Made by a program: the position numbers and the translations under genes. Shown piece by piece: positions 12,309 through 23,726 of a stretch of 64,000 nt of DNA. Where the stretch lies: positions 36,654,741-36,718,740 of the forward strand of contig NC_062213.1 in NCBI RefSeq assembly GCF_902686445.1, given 5' to 3'. Under the pieces are notes generated by a model. It searched no databases. It was not told the origin of the DNA and was given only the letters and a program-made list of their open reading frames with translations. The first letter of the stretch is position 1. Every line of letters starts with the position of its first letter. This stretch comes from Sciurus carolinensis. Its lineage: Eukaryota; Chordata; Mammalia; Rodentia; Sciuridae.

Positions 12309-12392
12309 GGCTGAGGACATAGCTCAGTGGTAGAACACTGGTCTGGCATGCATGAGGTCCTTGGTTTGATCCCTAGTACTGCAAAAAATAGC
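12309..12392 (+). mobile_element. ID SINE
   Basis: The tRNA-Ala-like body gggctgaggacatagctcag ... tttgatccctagtactgc is followed by an A-rich tail (aaaaaatagcaaaa). Confidence 0.85.
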
Positions 12393-12519
12393 AAAATACA
12401 CCTGTGTTGTCCTGTGTGACATGAAGCAGATGCTCAATAAGTATTCAATGATTGAATGGATGACAGTTATTCTGCATCATGAAACCTGCTGTCTTGTCAT
12501 CAGAATAACAGAAGCTAGA

Positions 12520-12740
12520 AACCATTATTTACAGAGCACAAGACCCACATGCTTCACATATATCATCTCATTTACTCTCCTAACAAGTCTTGGGAAGGTA
12601 TTTTTTCCCCTCTTCTCCAAATTTTATTGAGATCTCTGATGTGCCAGGTACCATGGAGGTGCTAGAGATAAAATCATGAAAAAGACAGACATGCCGTCTG
12701 CCTTGTAGGGCAGACACAATAAAATCAATAAAATATTGTC
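12520..12740 (-). mobile_element. MIR/L2-type ancient repeat fragments, antisense
   Basis: At 12520-12605, cacatatatcatctcattta plus ctcctaacaagtcttggga resemble antisense MIR. At 12640-12730, tgccaggtaccatggaggtg and gctagagataaaatcatg resemble the antisense L2 3' region. Both are strongly decayed. Confidence 0.5.
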
Positions 12741-14135
12741 TTCATTTTCAAGGTGAGTTTCCGAGAATGTCTACGCCTTGTTTAAAGTGATACAGATAGA
12801 GTCAGAATTCTGTGTCCTTTCCAATTGATGCCAAAAGTCATGCTTTACCCAGAATCCCCCAGTCAAGATGCTGGTGTGACTGATGGGCAGCAGTCTGGGG
12901 AGCGGGCAGGGAGAGTAGGCAGCTGCAGGAGGGGTCAGAGTCCAGGGGAGAAGCCAGCGGAGGGACTGCAGCATCCTGCTCGCAGCTGGCAGTCAGTGCT
13001 GGCACTGCAGTCTGGGGGGGATTTGGTGGGCAGGGATGATGGGATAATTTAGCAAAGCTAATTCCATCTAATTCTCTGAAAGGGAAGAACAACTTCAGCA
13101 TCTTGCCAGCTGCTACCAACATAGAGTTCAGAGTCACCTATCCCCAGTGCGCCTGGAAAGGAGGCAGGAGAAAGCCAGCCAGGAGAGGCTGGTGTGGCCT
13201 CCTATCTTCCCCTGGGTTAGGGAAAGCAAAGATGTGGGCTAAAGGAGACACTGCCAAGTCTCCTCTCCAGACAGGCCAGAGACGTGACCTGGCTGCCCCA
13301 CTGGTCCCTGGTTCCCCACCTCCCATCTTGGACATCCCATGGGTGGCACCTGCTCCAAAAGATGAGCTTTTCTTTACTTCCTCACGGTGGCGCCCTTGAG
13401 CCACTGTCTTCTCAGTTTAGAAATGGCTTTTTCATTGCAGGAACATAGGAGGAAGATTTTTAAAGAGGGAAAATTCTGTTTTCAGAGAACTTTGCCCAGC
13501 AGGAGGGAGGCCTGTAGTCACAAAGAACATCTGCATTCTTGGTTCTGGCCCCTTTAGGATGGCCATCGCCAGCAGAAGTCCTTGGGGAATTTCAGCCCTG
13601 GGTGTCTGTACAGGGATAAAAGTCTAGGGACAGTGGCACCAGGAAACCCTGATAAACTGAAAGAGGAAGAGTCTTTCTGTAACAAATCCCAAGCAGTTAA
13701 GGAACAACAGTCCTTGCCACAGATCTCAGAGGTGTCAGGAGGCCTGGACAAGGTGCAGAATCAAGGGTGACTTTGGTATTTGCTTATCCATTGGTTGGGT
13801 GGAGAGGAGAGGTTCAGAAATGGCAGAAAGTTGGCACTTACCCTCCTCTTCTGGTGCATTCGGAGAGGAGCTGTGAACCGAGGGGGACATTCTAGCTCTT
13901 GTCTTTTATACCCATGGGTCATGTAAGTTCCTTTAACCTGGTTACTTGAAGGTCTTTCATCTCAGTCTGAGGGGAGGACAGGATGGCAGTATTTTCCCCA
14001 CTTGGATCTGTGGAGCAGCTTTCCTGGGAGATGGGGAGGCGGTCATTAAATGATGCCACACCTTGCAAAACAAATCCATCTTGATCCAGGTAATTCACTT
14101 GCAACCCATAGAAAGTACCTCCAAATGTGGGGTGC
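12741..14135. other. Intergenic, GC-richer, no element recognised
   Basis: About 1.4 kb of relatively GC-rich sequence (notably 12880-13400) with several overlapping small open frames on both strands, up to 99 codons. There are few CpGs, no CpG island and no recognisable protein family. Conservation could not be assessed. Confidence 0.55.
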
Positions 14136-14139
14136 TGTG

Positions 14140-14370
14140 TCGTGAGGAAAGGAAGAGCACAGGCCTTAGAGCCACATCCTGGCTCTACTGCTTACTGGCT
14201 GGGTGACTTTGGCAAGTTACCTGCTTTCTTTATGCCTCAGGTTCATTATCTGTAAACTGGGACAGACAATAATATGGACCTCCTGTGTGGTATAAGTATG
14301 TAGAACACATAAAACAACAGCCAGCTCATGATAAGCACCCGATAAGTGTAATTGCTGTCTCAGTGCTTCT
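14140..14370 (+). mobile_element. MIR SINE
   Basis: The blocks tggctctactgcttactggc, gggtgactttggcaagttac, tgcctcaggttcattatctg and gataagcacccgataagtg follow the MIR consensus order. Confidence 0.85.
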
Positions 14371-15044
14371 ATCTGGCACTAGAATTCCAACTGTATTCTG
14401 GAACATTCCTTTCAGCTTAGAGGGACTCTAAAACCAATGTTTCCTCAAGGCCAAGCTATTAACTTCCTGCTATGTCACCGTTAACAATTTCTTTATTGTA
14501 TAAAACATTCAATTCCATTTTGTAGATTGATCCTGCACATTTTTAGCATATATTTCTAAGTTGTCTTAGTGTTGAGCATTTTACTTGGCTAGGGATATAA
14601 GCTTGTATTTTCTTAACAGGATAGCTTTACTCTGCCCATGGTAATTAGGAGCAAGGGAAATTCAGCTCACCTTTATTATCTGTGCACATTTAACATCCTC
14701 TGTTGCTGTTATCACAGATATTTCCCTTTAAGGTTAACAAACAAATCACAAGCCCTAATAATGAATAATTTGCTTGTCATTCTGCAACTAGCAGAGTCTC
14801 ATGCAGCTTTAGTAGCACAATGTATCACATGCTAAGAAGAATCCTTGGCCCCAGGAGATCTCACCTGTGTTCCCTCAACTGATTGACAGCTTGAAGATCC
14901 AGGCTTAATGCTGCTCCTTGGACCAGATGGAGTTCTGCCTGGTTGTCATTTGCAGTAGGAGCTCCGTTTGAGCCTAAGCCCCACCGGCTGGAACTCAGGC
15001 ATGGCTGAGTATGTGGGGGAAAGGACCGTGGTGGCTCACCGGAT
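14371..15044. other. Intergenic, no confident element
   Basis: AT-rich to mixed sequence. A stretch around 14470-14560 has the flavour of an old LINE 3' region but cannot be assigned. Nothing else recognised. Confidence 0.5.
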
Positions 15045-15219
15045 ACTTGTTTCTAGGGATTGAACTAGGGTCGCTTTACCACTGAGCTACATCCTCAGCT
15101 CCTTTTTATTTTGAGACAAGTTCTCACTAAGTTGCTGAGGCTGGTCTTGAACTTGGGATTCTGTTACCTCAGTCTCCTACATTGCTGAGATTATAGGCAT
15201 GCAGCACCACGCCCAGCTC
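15045..15219 (-). mobile_element. B1-dID composite SINE, antisense
   Basis: A reverse-complement ID half (agggattgaactagggtcgc ... acatcctcagctcc) is followed by a reverse-complement B1 half (gagacaagttctcactaag ... gattataggcatgcag). Confidence 0.85.
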
Positions 15220-15535
15220 ACCTGATTTTTTTTTTTGCATGGGGTCTCCTAGGAGAGAATCTACCCTAGGGGAAGAAGGACACAGGCCAGAGAGGTTTGC
15301 CCAAGTGAGGGGATGTAGAAGAGCTTCTAAATGCAGCATGGAGGCCATTGTGCAAACCCTCTCAGGTAGAAGGGGTGTGAAGGCAGCACTTGAACGGGTG
15401 GGCTCATGAAACCTTCCCTGTGGGGACAAGCACTGAGCTGGCAGCACAAGGGAGGGGCCACTCTCCTCTGCAGGCCAGCTTTGTACTTGACCTCAGTGCC
15501 TGGCAGAGCAGGACCAGGTAAGAGGAGTGTTTTAG

Positions 15536-15539
15536 GCAG

Positions 15540-15568
<29 letters not shown>
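15536..15568. repeat. (GTTTT)n simple repeat
   Basis: About six GTTTT units abut the 3' end of the adjacent antisense MaLR LTR. Confidence 0.85.
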
Positions 15569-15573
<5 letters not shown>

Positions 15574-16076
15574 CTGCTGTAACTAAAAGATCTGACCAGA
15601 ACAATTTTTGGAGGAAAAGTTTAATTGAGGGTTCACAGTTTCAGAAGTCTTAGTCCAGGGAAGGCTGACTCCATTCCTCGGGGCTCCTGGTGAGGCAGAA
15701 CATCATAGCGAAGAGTGTGGTGGAGGGAAGCAGCTCACATGATGATAAAGAAGCACAAAGAGAGAGAGAGATACGAAATATATACGCCATAACCACGCCC
15801 CAATGACCCACCTCCCCAGCCACACCCCACCAGTTCAGTTACCACTCAGTTAATCCCTGTCAGGGGATCCATTCACTGATTGGGTTAAGACTCTTACAAC
15901 CCAGTCATTTCTCCTTTAAACCTTCTTGCATTGCCTCACGTGTGAGCTTTTTTTTTGCGATGCTGGGGATTGAACCCAGGGCCTTGTGCTTGCAAGGCAA
16001 GCACTCTACCAACTGAGCTATCTCCCCAGCCCCACGTGTGAGCTTTTAGGGGATGTGTCGCATCCAAACCACATCA
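15565..16076 (-). mobile_element. MaLR-type solo LTR, antisense, interrupted by an ID SINE
   Basis: The + strand carries the reverse complement of the LTR also present at 38630-39050 and, sense, at 40144-41039. Shared blocks include gaagagtgtggtggagggaa, ttcactgattgggttaaga and a terminal caaaccacatca. An ID SINE is nested at 15952-16032. No internal MaLR sequence is next to it, so it is solo. MaLR elements are non-autonomous relatives of ERVL. Confidence 0.8.
15952..16032 (-). mobile_element. ID SINE, antisense, nested in a MaLR LTR, perfect 15-bp TSD
   Basis: The ID body (gcgatgctggggattgaacc ... gagctatctccccagccc) is intact-looking and flanked by identical cacgtgtgagctttt at 15937-15951 and 16033-16047. 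It splits the LTR sequence, so it inserted after the LTR. Confidence 0.95.
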
Positions 16077-16479
16077 AGGAGTGCTTGGTTTGCTCCAGTT
16101 GCTTGCTGTTATAAGCTTCTGTTCTGAACATTTCTCTGGACATTTAGATATACCTATGTAACTGACACATGCAAATTTACTCCCAGTCAGAATTTTTCCC
16201 AGTGATAAATTTGGTCAGAGGACTATGGAATTTTGAGGCTGCCCTGTCTTCTTGTTCTTTTGTTTTGTTTTGTTTTTAACTGAGTGTGGACATGTATAGA
16301 CATATGTCAGGTTATTTTTTTTTTTTTTTAAACAATAGAAACTTCCTTTTTACTAAAACTGTAGATATATTCTAAAACCTTCCTCTGATCTTAGGAGAAG
16401 GACTTTTATTTCACTTTTACTTTTGGCCACATTTCTATTTTATCTCTCTAGCAGATACTCTTAGACTTTTGTTCCAAAA

Positions 16480-16790
16480 CCTTTCACAACCCTTGCTGAC
16501 TTCCAATGGTGTAAGTCGGGAAAACTGCACATTTGTTTTCCCAGACTCCCTTGCAGCTAGAAGTGATTAAATGGTCCAGTTTGGCTAATGAAACAGAAAA
16601 GCTGCTTGGGGTCTTGTGAAGAAAATCTTTCCCCTCTCTGTGCTAAGGGTGAGCCTTGTGAAAAGAAGGTATCTTCCTGGCATCCTCTCTGTACCCTCCA
16701 AACAGATGTGTAAGGATGCAATTCTTAGGAAAGTGGTAGCCATCTTATGACCATGAGGCAATAAGCATGAGGACATGAGGAAGAATCAAA
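16480..16790. repeat. Probable old mammalian interspersed repeat, family not assigned
   Basis: The blocks ttcccagactcccttgcagc, ggctaatgaaacagaaaag and gtagccatcttatgaccatg resemble a mammal-wide repeat motif set. I cannot name the family from sequence alone. Confidence 0.4.
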
Positions 16791-16842
16791 AAATCAAGAT
16801 ACTGATAATGGCAAAGGTAAAAGGAAAGAAAAGCTTTTTCTT

Positions 16843-16940
16843 TCTTTCTTTTTTTTTTTTTTTGTGGTGCTGGGGTTTGAACTCAGGACCTTAGGACATG
16901 CTAGGCAAGTGCTCTACTACCCAGCTACATCCCCAGCCCA
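16843..16940 (-). mobile_element. ID SINE, antisense
   Basis: A CTTT/T-rich tail is followed by gtggtgctggggtttgaact ... ccagctacatccccagccc. Diverged relative to its neighbours at 15952 and 17308. Confidence 0.88.
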
Positions 16941-17081
16941 AGCCTGGTTTTTGAAACTTCTGTTGTCACATAGCTGGACCAGACTTGTAACCTCCTATCT
17001 CCAATTTTCTGTTCTGCAAGACAGTATTAAGATTACTTAAGCCACTCTTATTCATGGCTTCTGTTAGTTATAACAAAGGCA

Positions 17082-17085
<4 letters not shown>

Positions 17086-17115
<30 letters not shown>

Positions 17116-17190
17116 AGTGCTGGGGATTGAACCCAGGACCTTATGCTTGTGAGGCAAACACTGTACCAACTGAACTACATCCCCAGCCCC
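17086..17190 (-). mobile_element. ID SINE, antisense, perfect 15-bp TSD
   Basis: About 25 T residues precede the body (gcagtgctggggattgaacc ... actacatccccagcccc). Identical taacaaaggcatctt copies at 17071-17085 and 17191-17205 flank it. Confidence 0.95.
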
Positions 17191-17305
17191 TAACAAAGGC
17201 ATCTTAATTAAAATAGCTTCCCCTTTTAATAATAATTCAAAATGAGATCCTTATCCTTTCCTCTCACCCATAGGGTGGTTTCAATGCCCCTACACTGATT
17301 ACATC

Positions 17306-17401
17306 TTTTTTTTTTTTTTTTTCTTGTGGTGCTGGGTATTGAACCCTGGGCCTTATGCTTTCGAGGCAAGCACTCTACCAGCTGAGCTATCTCCCCAGCC
17401 C
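17306..17401 (-). mobile_element. ID SINE, antisense, perfect 11-bp TSD
   Basis: The poly(T) tail and body (gtggtgctgggtattgaacc ... gagctatctccccagcccc) are flanked by ctgattacatc at 17295-17305 and 17402-17412. Confidence 0.94.
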
Positions 17402-17412
17402 CTGATTACATC

Positions 17413-18800
17413 CATTACAAAACAAATACAAGACTTCCAGATCCACTGCTCAGCAATCTAGGATCCTTCATCAACATTCATTGCCACCCAGCCTGTGTCC
17501 TGCCTGGCTCTGCTGAATTTTGGAAGAGGGGACAAAGTGACTGCATTCCCAGTGGTGGTGAAGTTCAGGGAAGGAAGTTTCCAAGGCCTTCCTGGGTTTT
17601 GCTATTGGGCAGACCTGCCTGCCTATCATTCCAGCACCATACCCCAGTGCCCTGCTTCCTGGGGAGGGGTCAGGGCAGCTGGGACCTTTTATCTGAGACT
17701 GGGTTAGGAGTGCTTAATGTTCAAACGAGAACCTATGTCTGAAGCAGTGCATCAGGTACAACTGGAATACAGAGGCCTCAGCCATCTCTTGGGATTTGCT
17801 GGCAGCGGGAACAAACCTTTCCTTTTTGCAGGTATGTCAGGACTGAGCAAAATGCTGGGTTGCATTGCTCCTGGGTGGCTGGCTTCCCGTTGTGATTCAA
17901 GTTTCCTGAGACAGGAATAAATTGCAGGGCTTGTTTCATCTGATGGCCCACACCTTTCATGAGCCGCCTATTGGGAGACCGTGGGACAACATGCTCAGGC
18001 CACGGTTGGCTAGGGAAGGGACAGGAGCAGGAGGAATGTTTCCTCCTGGTTTAGGGTTCCATAACTAAAGAGGGAGAGCAGGGGGTGGGCATGGATTCAA
18101 GTGGAGGTATTGCCAGCTGCACTCAGCAGAGATGGGGGCTCCAAGTGTGTGGTGCATTAAAGACTCCTGGGCTGGGAGTTATTCATAGCATGGTAAAGTG
18201 ATGGCAAACTAGACTGTTCCAGCATTCAGTAGCCATGAGACTCTGGGGGAGTGGCTTAAACTCCCAACCTCAGTTTCCCCATGTGTAAAGTAGGGGTGCA
18301 TTCTGACCTGATGTTTCAAGGAGTTGCAGTATAGGCTGTGCGAATTCCTGTGGAGATCAAGGAGTGTGAATGGGGGCTGGGTGCAGACAGGGAAGAGCGC
18401 TGGGAGAGACGGGAGGGGTGCCAAGTGCCAGCTGTGGCAGAGCTGGTCTTGGTGGGTTTAAAGTGATGGCGGGCTCAGGCCAGGCCCCCCATGAAGCGGT
18501 GACACTCTCATAGCTTCATTGCTGCTGCTGATGGTGTAGTGCCTCTTGCAGGCTTATTTTATGAGAAGGAGACGGAAGTCCACGCTCCTGCAATGATCAC
18601 AAGGTAGAACAGCAAGTGCACTAGGACCAGGTTATTGGCTTTAAGTTTACTGCTTAGTAGCTTTGACTTTAAGCTTCAGTTCGGCCATGAGTAAAAATGA
18701 AGTATTTGAATAAATTATAGGCCATCTCCACCCTTTGTGTTTCTCTGCTCTGAATTTCACCCCCAGGCAAATTTGCACTTGGCAGTGAAGAACTAAAAGC
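17413..18800. other. Intergenic, no element recognised
   Basis: Mixed-composition unique-looking sequence with only small chance open frames (up to 71 codons). Confidence 0.6.
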
Positions 18801-18807
18801 TTCCTCC

Positions 18808-18968
18808 TATGGTAAGGAACAAGGTAGGGCTGTCCACTTCCTCCATTGCTGTTCAACATTGTACTGGAAGTTCTAGCCAGAGCAATTTGGCAAGAAAAAG
18901 AAAAGCCATCCAAACTGGAAAGAAAAGTAAAATTATCTCTATTTGCTTATGACACTCTTACCTATAGG
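18808..18968 (+). mobile_element. LINE-1 ORF2 fragment (reverse-transcriptase region), sense, degraded
   Basis: Translation in the + frame gives [14 protein letters not shown] and, after a deletion, KLSLFAYD, matching the RT region upstream of and including the F-A-D-D catalytic box. Here the box reads F-A-Y-D, so a catalytic aspartate is lost. The fragment is about 160 nt with no L1 3' end nearby and is interrupted on its right by a B1-dID SINE. Confidence 0.75.
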
Positions 18969-18978
18969 TATGAATATT

Positions 18979-19184
18979 TTCTTTTTTTTTTTTTGTACCA
19001 GGGATTGAACCCAGGGGTGCTTTACCACTGAGCCTCATCCCTAGCCCTTTTTAGTTTTTACTTTGAGACAGGTTCTCACTAAGTTGTTTAAGGCCTAAGT
19101 TGCAGAGGCTGGCTTTGAACTTGGAATCTTCCTGCCTCAGCCTCCAGAGCTTCTGGGATTACAGATGTGAGCCATCACACCTGG
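18979..19184 (-). mobile_element. B1-dID composite SINE, antisense, inserted in the L1 fragment
   Basis: A T-rich head, ID half (accagggattgaacccaggg ... catccctagccc) and B1 half (gagacaggttctcactaag ... gggattacagatgtgagcca). Near-identical ctataggtatg and ctgtaggtatg flank it, consistent with a TSD. Confidence 0.88.
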
Positions 19185-19356
19185 CCTGTAGGTATGCATT
19201 TTAAAACTCAATCAGAGTAAGGTGTAAATGACCAACGGTGGACTTGTACTCCTATTATTTCTTCTGGGGTATTTGCTTTCAAATCAGTACAGTGAGTTCT
19301 GCATGTGAAGTTTTTTATACCAGTTGGCTGATAGAAATTTTTTTTATTCTAAGCTT

Positions 19357-19533
19357 TCTTTTTCTTTTCTTGTGGTATTGGGGATTGAATCCAGGGATGC
19401 TCTACCACTGAGCCACACCCCTGTTTGTTGTTTTTAATTTTGCTAAGTTGTCCAAGCTGGTCTGAACTTGTGATTCTTTTGCCTCAAACTCCCGAGTAAC
19501 TGGAATTACAGGTGTGATACTGCACTGGGTTTT
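19357..19533 (-). mobile_element. B1-dID composite SINE, antisense
   Basis: The ID half (gtattggggattgaatccag ... gagccacacccc) precedes a diverged B1 half (ctaagttgtccaagctggtc ... ggaattacaggtgtgatac). Confidence 0.85.
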
Positions 19534-19687
19534 CTTATGACCATTGAAATCTGAGTTTCCACAGAACAGACTGGCCTAGCCACACTGTTGCTGATGACCT
19601 CTTCTCAGGCTACTTTTTCCATTTTTTTTTCCCCTCCAGCTTCCTCCCATCCTCTTTCACCTGTTCCAGGAAGGATGGGCTGGCTGA

Positions 19688-19866
19688 GTGGTTCTTAAAG
19701 TGTGCTACCTGGAAACACTTTACGCCTTGGAAACACCTGGGAATTTGTGAGAAGGCAAATTCTCAGGCCCAGCCCCAACCAGAACCCCTGGGGTGGGGCC
19801 CACAGATAGGTTTCAACAAGCCCTCTGGGTGGTTCTGAGGCACAGGGACGTTTGAGAGTCAGTGGA
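19688..19866 (+). mobile_element. MER5A-type hAT (Charlie) non-autonomous DNA transposon
   Basis: The blocks gagtggttcttaaagtgtgc, acacctgggaatttgtgag, ggcaaattctcaggcccagc and caagccctctgggtggttct follow the MER5A order, with related ends (agtggttcttaaag / tttgagagtcagtg). Confidence 0.8.
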
Positions 19867-20664
19867 CTGTGGGGTGGAATCAAACCTGCGATTTATTCCT
19901 GTCAGAGGGAGTAGGAAGATGAGCTCAGAGCAGACGATAAGTCAACAACCACACAATGAGACACAGTGCTAGCTGAGCGTGGCATTTGGCAAAGCCTGCC
20001 TCTGGATGGTCGCTTGCCCCTTGCCTCTCCAGTGTTGCCCCCAGTCTCCTCTCGGTTTGCCTCCAGCTCCTGTTCCTCTTCCCTCCCCTCCTACCCACTG
20101 CTTCCCATCACCCACTCCCAGCTTGGCCTTCCTGGGCTTGGGAATCTTGAGGGCTCAGCTTATTGAATATTTTATTCTCTCTTGTAAGATCATGGGAACA
20201 ATGGCACGGATGTTCCCTTCACTGGGGATGGTTCCTTTGCATCCTCTCCCTCTTTGGGCAACTTATGTCTTCTTTATTTAAACTTCAGAGCAAAGCATTG
20301 CCACCTCACTCAACTGCCCCATTCATTTGTCCTTTTGTCTGAGGGTCCCTGTCCCTTCACTATTGATCTCATCTATTCCAAACATGAGGAGGTGAGAGTT
20401 GTGGCTGTCTACATGGGAGAAATTCCTGTATGCAAAGGCCAGTTCTTTGTCCGGCAGCTAGGTGACACTTGTTATCTTTGAGACCCTTGGCCACAGGCCT
20501 CTCAAAGGCTAGTCCAGCTCCCAGAGGAGAGGGCCTCGGAGAGCAGCCCTGGAAGGTGGAGGTGGCAGATGCACCAGAGTCTTCAGTTTCATTGTGGGAG
20601 TTAAATTTTCCTACTCTTTGCTGCACATGAAGCCTGGTGGTTGTGTAGAGCATTTGTCTGAGTG
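19867..20664. other. Intergenic, no element recognised
   Basis: Pyrimidine-rich to mixed sequence with overlapping chance open frames up to 100 codons. None is family-recognisable. Confidence 0.55.
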
Positions 20665-20682
20665 TGGGCTTCAGTTCACTGG

Positions 20683-20683
<1 letters not shown>

Positions 20684-20713
<30 letters not shown>

Positions 20714-20735
20714 TCTTTCTTTTCTTTTTTTTTTT
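20684..20735. repeat. (GTTTT)n / T-rich low-complexity tract
   Basis: GTTTT units merge into TTTCTTTTC and poly(T) ending at 20735. Read on the minus strand it looks like the poly(A) tail of an antisense retroposed sequence. Confidence 0.8.
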
Positions 20736-21560
20736 ACAAAAAGGAAAATGAAGGTTTATTGCTTTGTTAGCAAAGGAGAAACACAGGGGACTCCTGTCCC
20801 AAAGGTTGTGATTTTGCCCATCAGCAGGAATGGGGTGGGTGTGGGGAGGCTTTAAAGAGGTAACTCAAAGGCTACATTCCAGGTGTTCTCTGTTGGAGTT
20901 GTAATTCACTTACTAATTTGGGAGATGGTCATTTCTGAGATCTGGTGCCATCCCCAAGGTCTGAATCACTTTGTTCCTGGGTGGGTGTGTGCTCAGGGAC
21001 AGATAACTCTGCCTAAAATGGGCAAGAAAGGTAATCCTGTTTCCCCTGAGATTAGGGAGGAGCAGGGGGAGAGGAAGAGCAAGAAACACGTTCATTTTAA
21101 AAATAAGTCACAGTGGCCGAGCAGCAGGGGCTATATTCAAAGCATAAAGTGGACCATTGTTACATTTCTCCACTGTCACTTTCTACATTCCATTTCTATG
21201 GAAAAGTGGGTGATGACACCTCCAAACTGCTTCCTTCTGAAAGGGGGCAAAGTCGGGGGAAGTAACCCAAAGTCCTTATTCTCTATCAGGAGGGGCGTAG
21301 TTCACTGATTTTGCAAGCCCGAGAGTGCTTGCTGGCAGATTCCTGGGCCTCCCCCAGATCTGCTCAGTCTGACCTTTTGGAGGTGAGCCCAGCGTTTGCA
21401 TGCTTAAGAGGAACCTGCAGGTGATTCTTATATACCCCAGGTTCCAACAGGCATTGGATTTGTTTCCCGTCAGGATTTGCCCCAGAATAAGCCTTGATCC
21501 ATGCAAGGTGAGTCTGTGATAAGCAGGTTCTGCTGTTTTTGTAAAGGCTTCATTTAGCAA
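20736..21560 (-). repeat. Candidate minus-strand retroposed sequence or LTR-type repeat, unidentified
   Basis: The poly(T) tract is followed about 20 nt later by TTTATT at 20756-20761, the reverse complement of an AATAAA poly(A) signal, as expected for the 3' end of an inserted transcript on the minus strand. About 0.8 kb of non-SINE sequence follows. A 141-codon + strand open frame at 20883-21308 is not recognised as any family. I cannot name the source or its 5' end. Confidence 0.35.
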
Positions 21561-23368
21561 ATGCTTCTTGGCTGAGTGTCAGCAACCAAGGCTGAGTCAG
21601 ATTGTGGGTGGAAATGAAGCCCCTACAATCCACCTCCTGCATTTTCCATTCTTCCCTCACCTGCTCGGTGAAGTCCCCAGACTGAGATGCTTTGACAGGC
21701 TGTTGAAGGTCACTTCAGGAGCCAGTCTACCAGGTACAGCCCCACCCCCCATCATATCCTGTCTCTGACAGCCCTGGCTGCTGCTCTCTGCTTATAGAAT
21801 AGCCTGAGAAACCCAGCGGTAGCCTGTGTCATGCCTGTGAGACACCATTGTCTGGGTTAAATCTCATCTCCGGTACTGGACTCGATACTGGGGTGGGAGG
21901 GATAGTCCTGTCCCCAGTGTTGCTCCTCATTTGTCCCCAGAGTCAAATCAATATTATGTTCACCCTGCATCTTACAAATTCCCTCATGGAGACAGTTCTG
22001 CCAGTGTCTCAAATTTTTCTTCAGAAGGAGTAAAACATAATCAGAGACAAGTATATATACACACCAACCTGTGCAAATGAGTGCCCTAAAGAGTCCCCCG
22101 GACCACGGGGTTTTCAATGAGGCAGAGTCTAGGTTCTAGTCTGGACTAAGCTAGGACATCATTGTGCCTAAGCATATGCAGGTTTAGACAAGCTCTTTAG
22201 AGAAGGGTCATGGAAACTCTGGGGTTTCCAGTCCATTGTCCAGTGGGGTAGCCAGGACTCCAGTAGCCCCAGGACCTCCTCCTTCCTGCACATCCTCTGT
22301 GCAATTACCAACAACTATGAGTTTTGTTCTGCAAGCCCAGGGAGGTTGGCGTGTGAGCACAGAGGGTGTCTTTGGAACCCTTGGTATGCCGAAGTTTGGA
22401 GCACTAGAAAAGGAACATTTTGGGGGAATAGTTCTGTGAGATTCTGAGAGGGATTTCTCAAAATGTTAAATAAAATATTTAGTGACATAAGAATTCTCTT
22501 TCATCTCATAACCAAATGATTTGGGGTATTATCTCTCCCTCTCAAGATTTATTATTTTTTAAAGATATTCTTTAACTTGATGTACCTTACACTTGGTTCT
22601 TCAGCATTGGGACACTTACTAAATTGATGGAAAGAATCACACTGTCCCAGACTGGACCCCAAGGCAGCAGGCCTCTGGAGCAGCTAAGGCAGAAGCCTGA
22701 GATCTCCAGCTTGGCTCCCAGCAGGTGCCCAAGGATCTGGACAGAGTCTATTACCCCAGTGAGCTCAGATGTTGTCTGTCCTGCTGAATCTAAAGGAGAA
22801 TTATGACTTTCCTTGCAAGTTTAGTCTTAATATTTCTGTGAATACTAGGAAAGGAAGAGCAGGATTAGAGCCTAATTTCAAAAGACCCCAACATCATGGC
22901 TATTGAGTGCTCCATAGGCAGATGACACGGATGGTTTTTCTCGGGGAGAATGCTATCCTGTTGTGAGCCCTGGTACCCACTGGGAACGGCAGAGCCACCT
23001 CAGTGTCAAGCCTGGAGAGTGGCCTCCGTGGGCCCCTTAGGGAGCTTGACGTGCTCCTTGGGTTGAGACATAGGGCCCTGTGTTTCCATCTGAGAAACTC
23101 CTGTGCTGGGGCAGCAGGTAGTGCTTTGGGATGGGCACACAGAAGTCCCCTGGACCTGCCAAGGAGGAGCAATCAGGAGGGCTTTCACCAGGGGCAAGAC
23201 AAGCCAACAAAGGATGGAGGAACCCCCAGGAAAACAGCAGAGGAGGCTCAGAGCTGCCAGATGGAGGAAGCCTGGCATGGCCCACGCTGCAGGCTCGCAG
23301 CTCAAGTGGCTGGCCCATGGGGGAGTCCTCCCCAGATTTTTAAAGGAGCCCATAAAAGAAAGAGCCAA

Positions 23369-23427
23369 TTTTAAACACTTGTCAGATCAGAGTACAAACT
23401 AGCTGAGGAGGCAACAGGTTTGAGAGG
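23369..23427 (+). repeat. Local direct repeat, copy 1
   Basis: This block shares ttaaacacttgt, agatcagagt and ggcaacag in register with 23672-23726, at roughly 80-85 percent identity by eye. Confidence 0.75.
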
Positions 23428-23671
23428 CTGTTTTCTTTCTCTTACCAGGCTTCCTTCCCCGATCCTGACCCAGGCAAGCTGGACAATGAGAGCTAGAGAG
23501 AAAATCCAGAAATGCCCCACCAAGCAGACTCTGTGGAAATCAGGAAAAAGTCTATGAATGTGAATGATGGCCCTTTCCCCTTCCCCTGGAGTTGTCTGGT
23601 GCCCAACTTATACAACTGTATGTGATGGCCCTGAGACAGAACTGTCATTTTTTGCCATTGCAAGAAAATAG

Positions 23672-23726
23672 ATTTAAACACTTGTAGATCAGAGTGCAAA
23701 TTAGCCAAAAAGGCAACAGTTTAGAG
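23672..23726 (+). repeat. Local direct repeat, copy 2
   Basis: The second copy, about 300 bp downstream of the first, has the same order of shared blocks and a one-base deletion after cacttgt. Confidence 0.75.

Noticed and set aside
20883..21308. 141-codon open frame on the + strand
   Set aside because: No recognisable motif or domain, amino-acid usage looks like translated non-coding sequence, and it lies in a probable retroposed block.
23003..23402. Cluster of frames up to 123 codons, both strands
   Set aside because: Mutually overlapping in five phases and GC-driven. No recognisable product.
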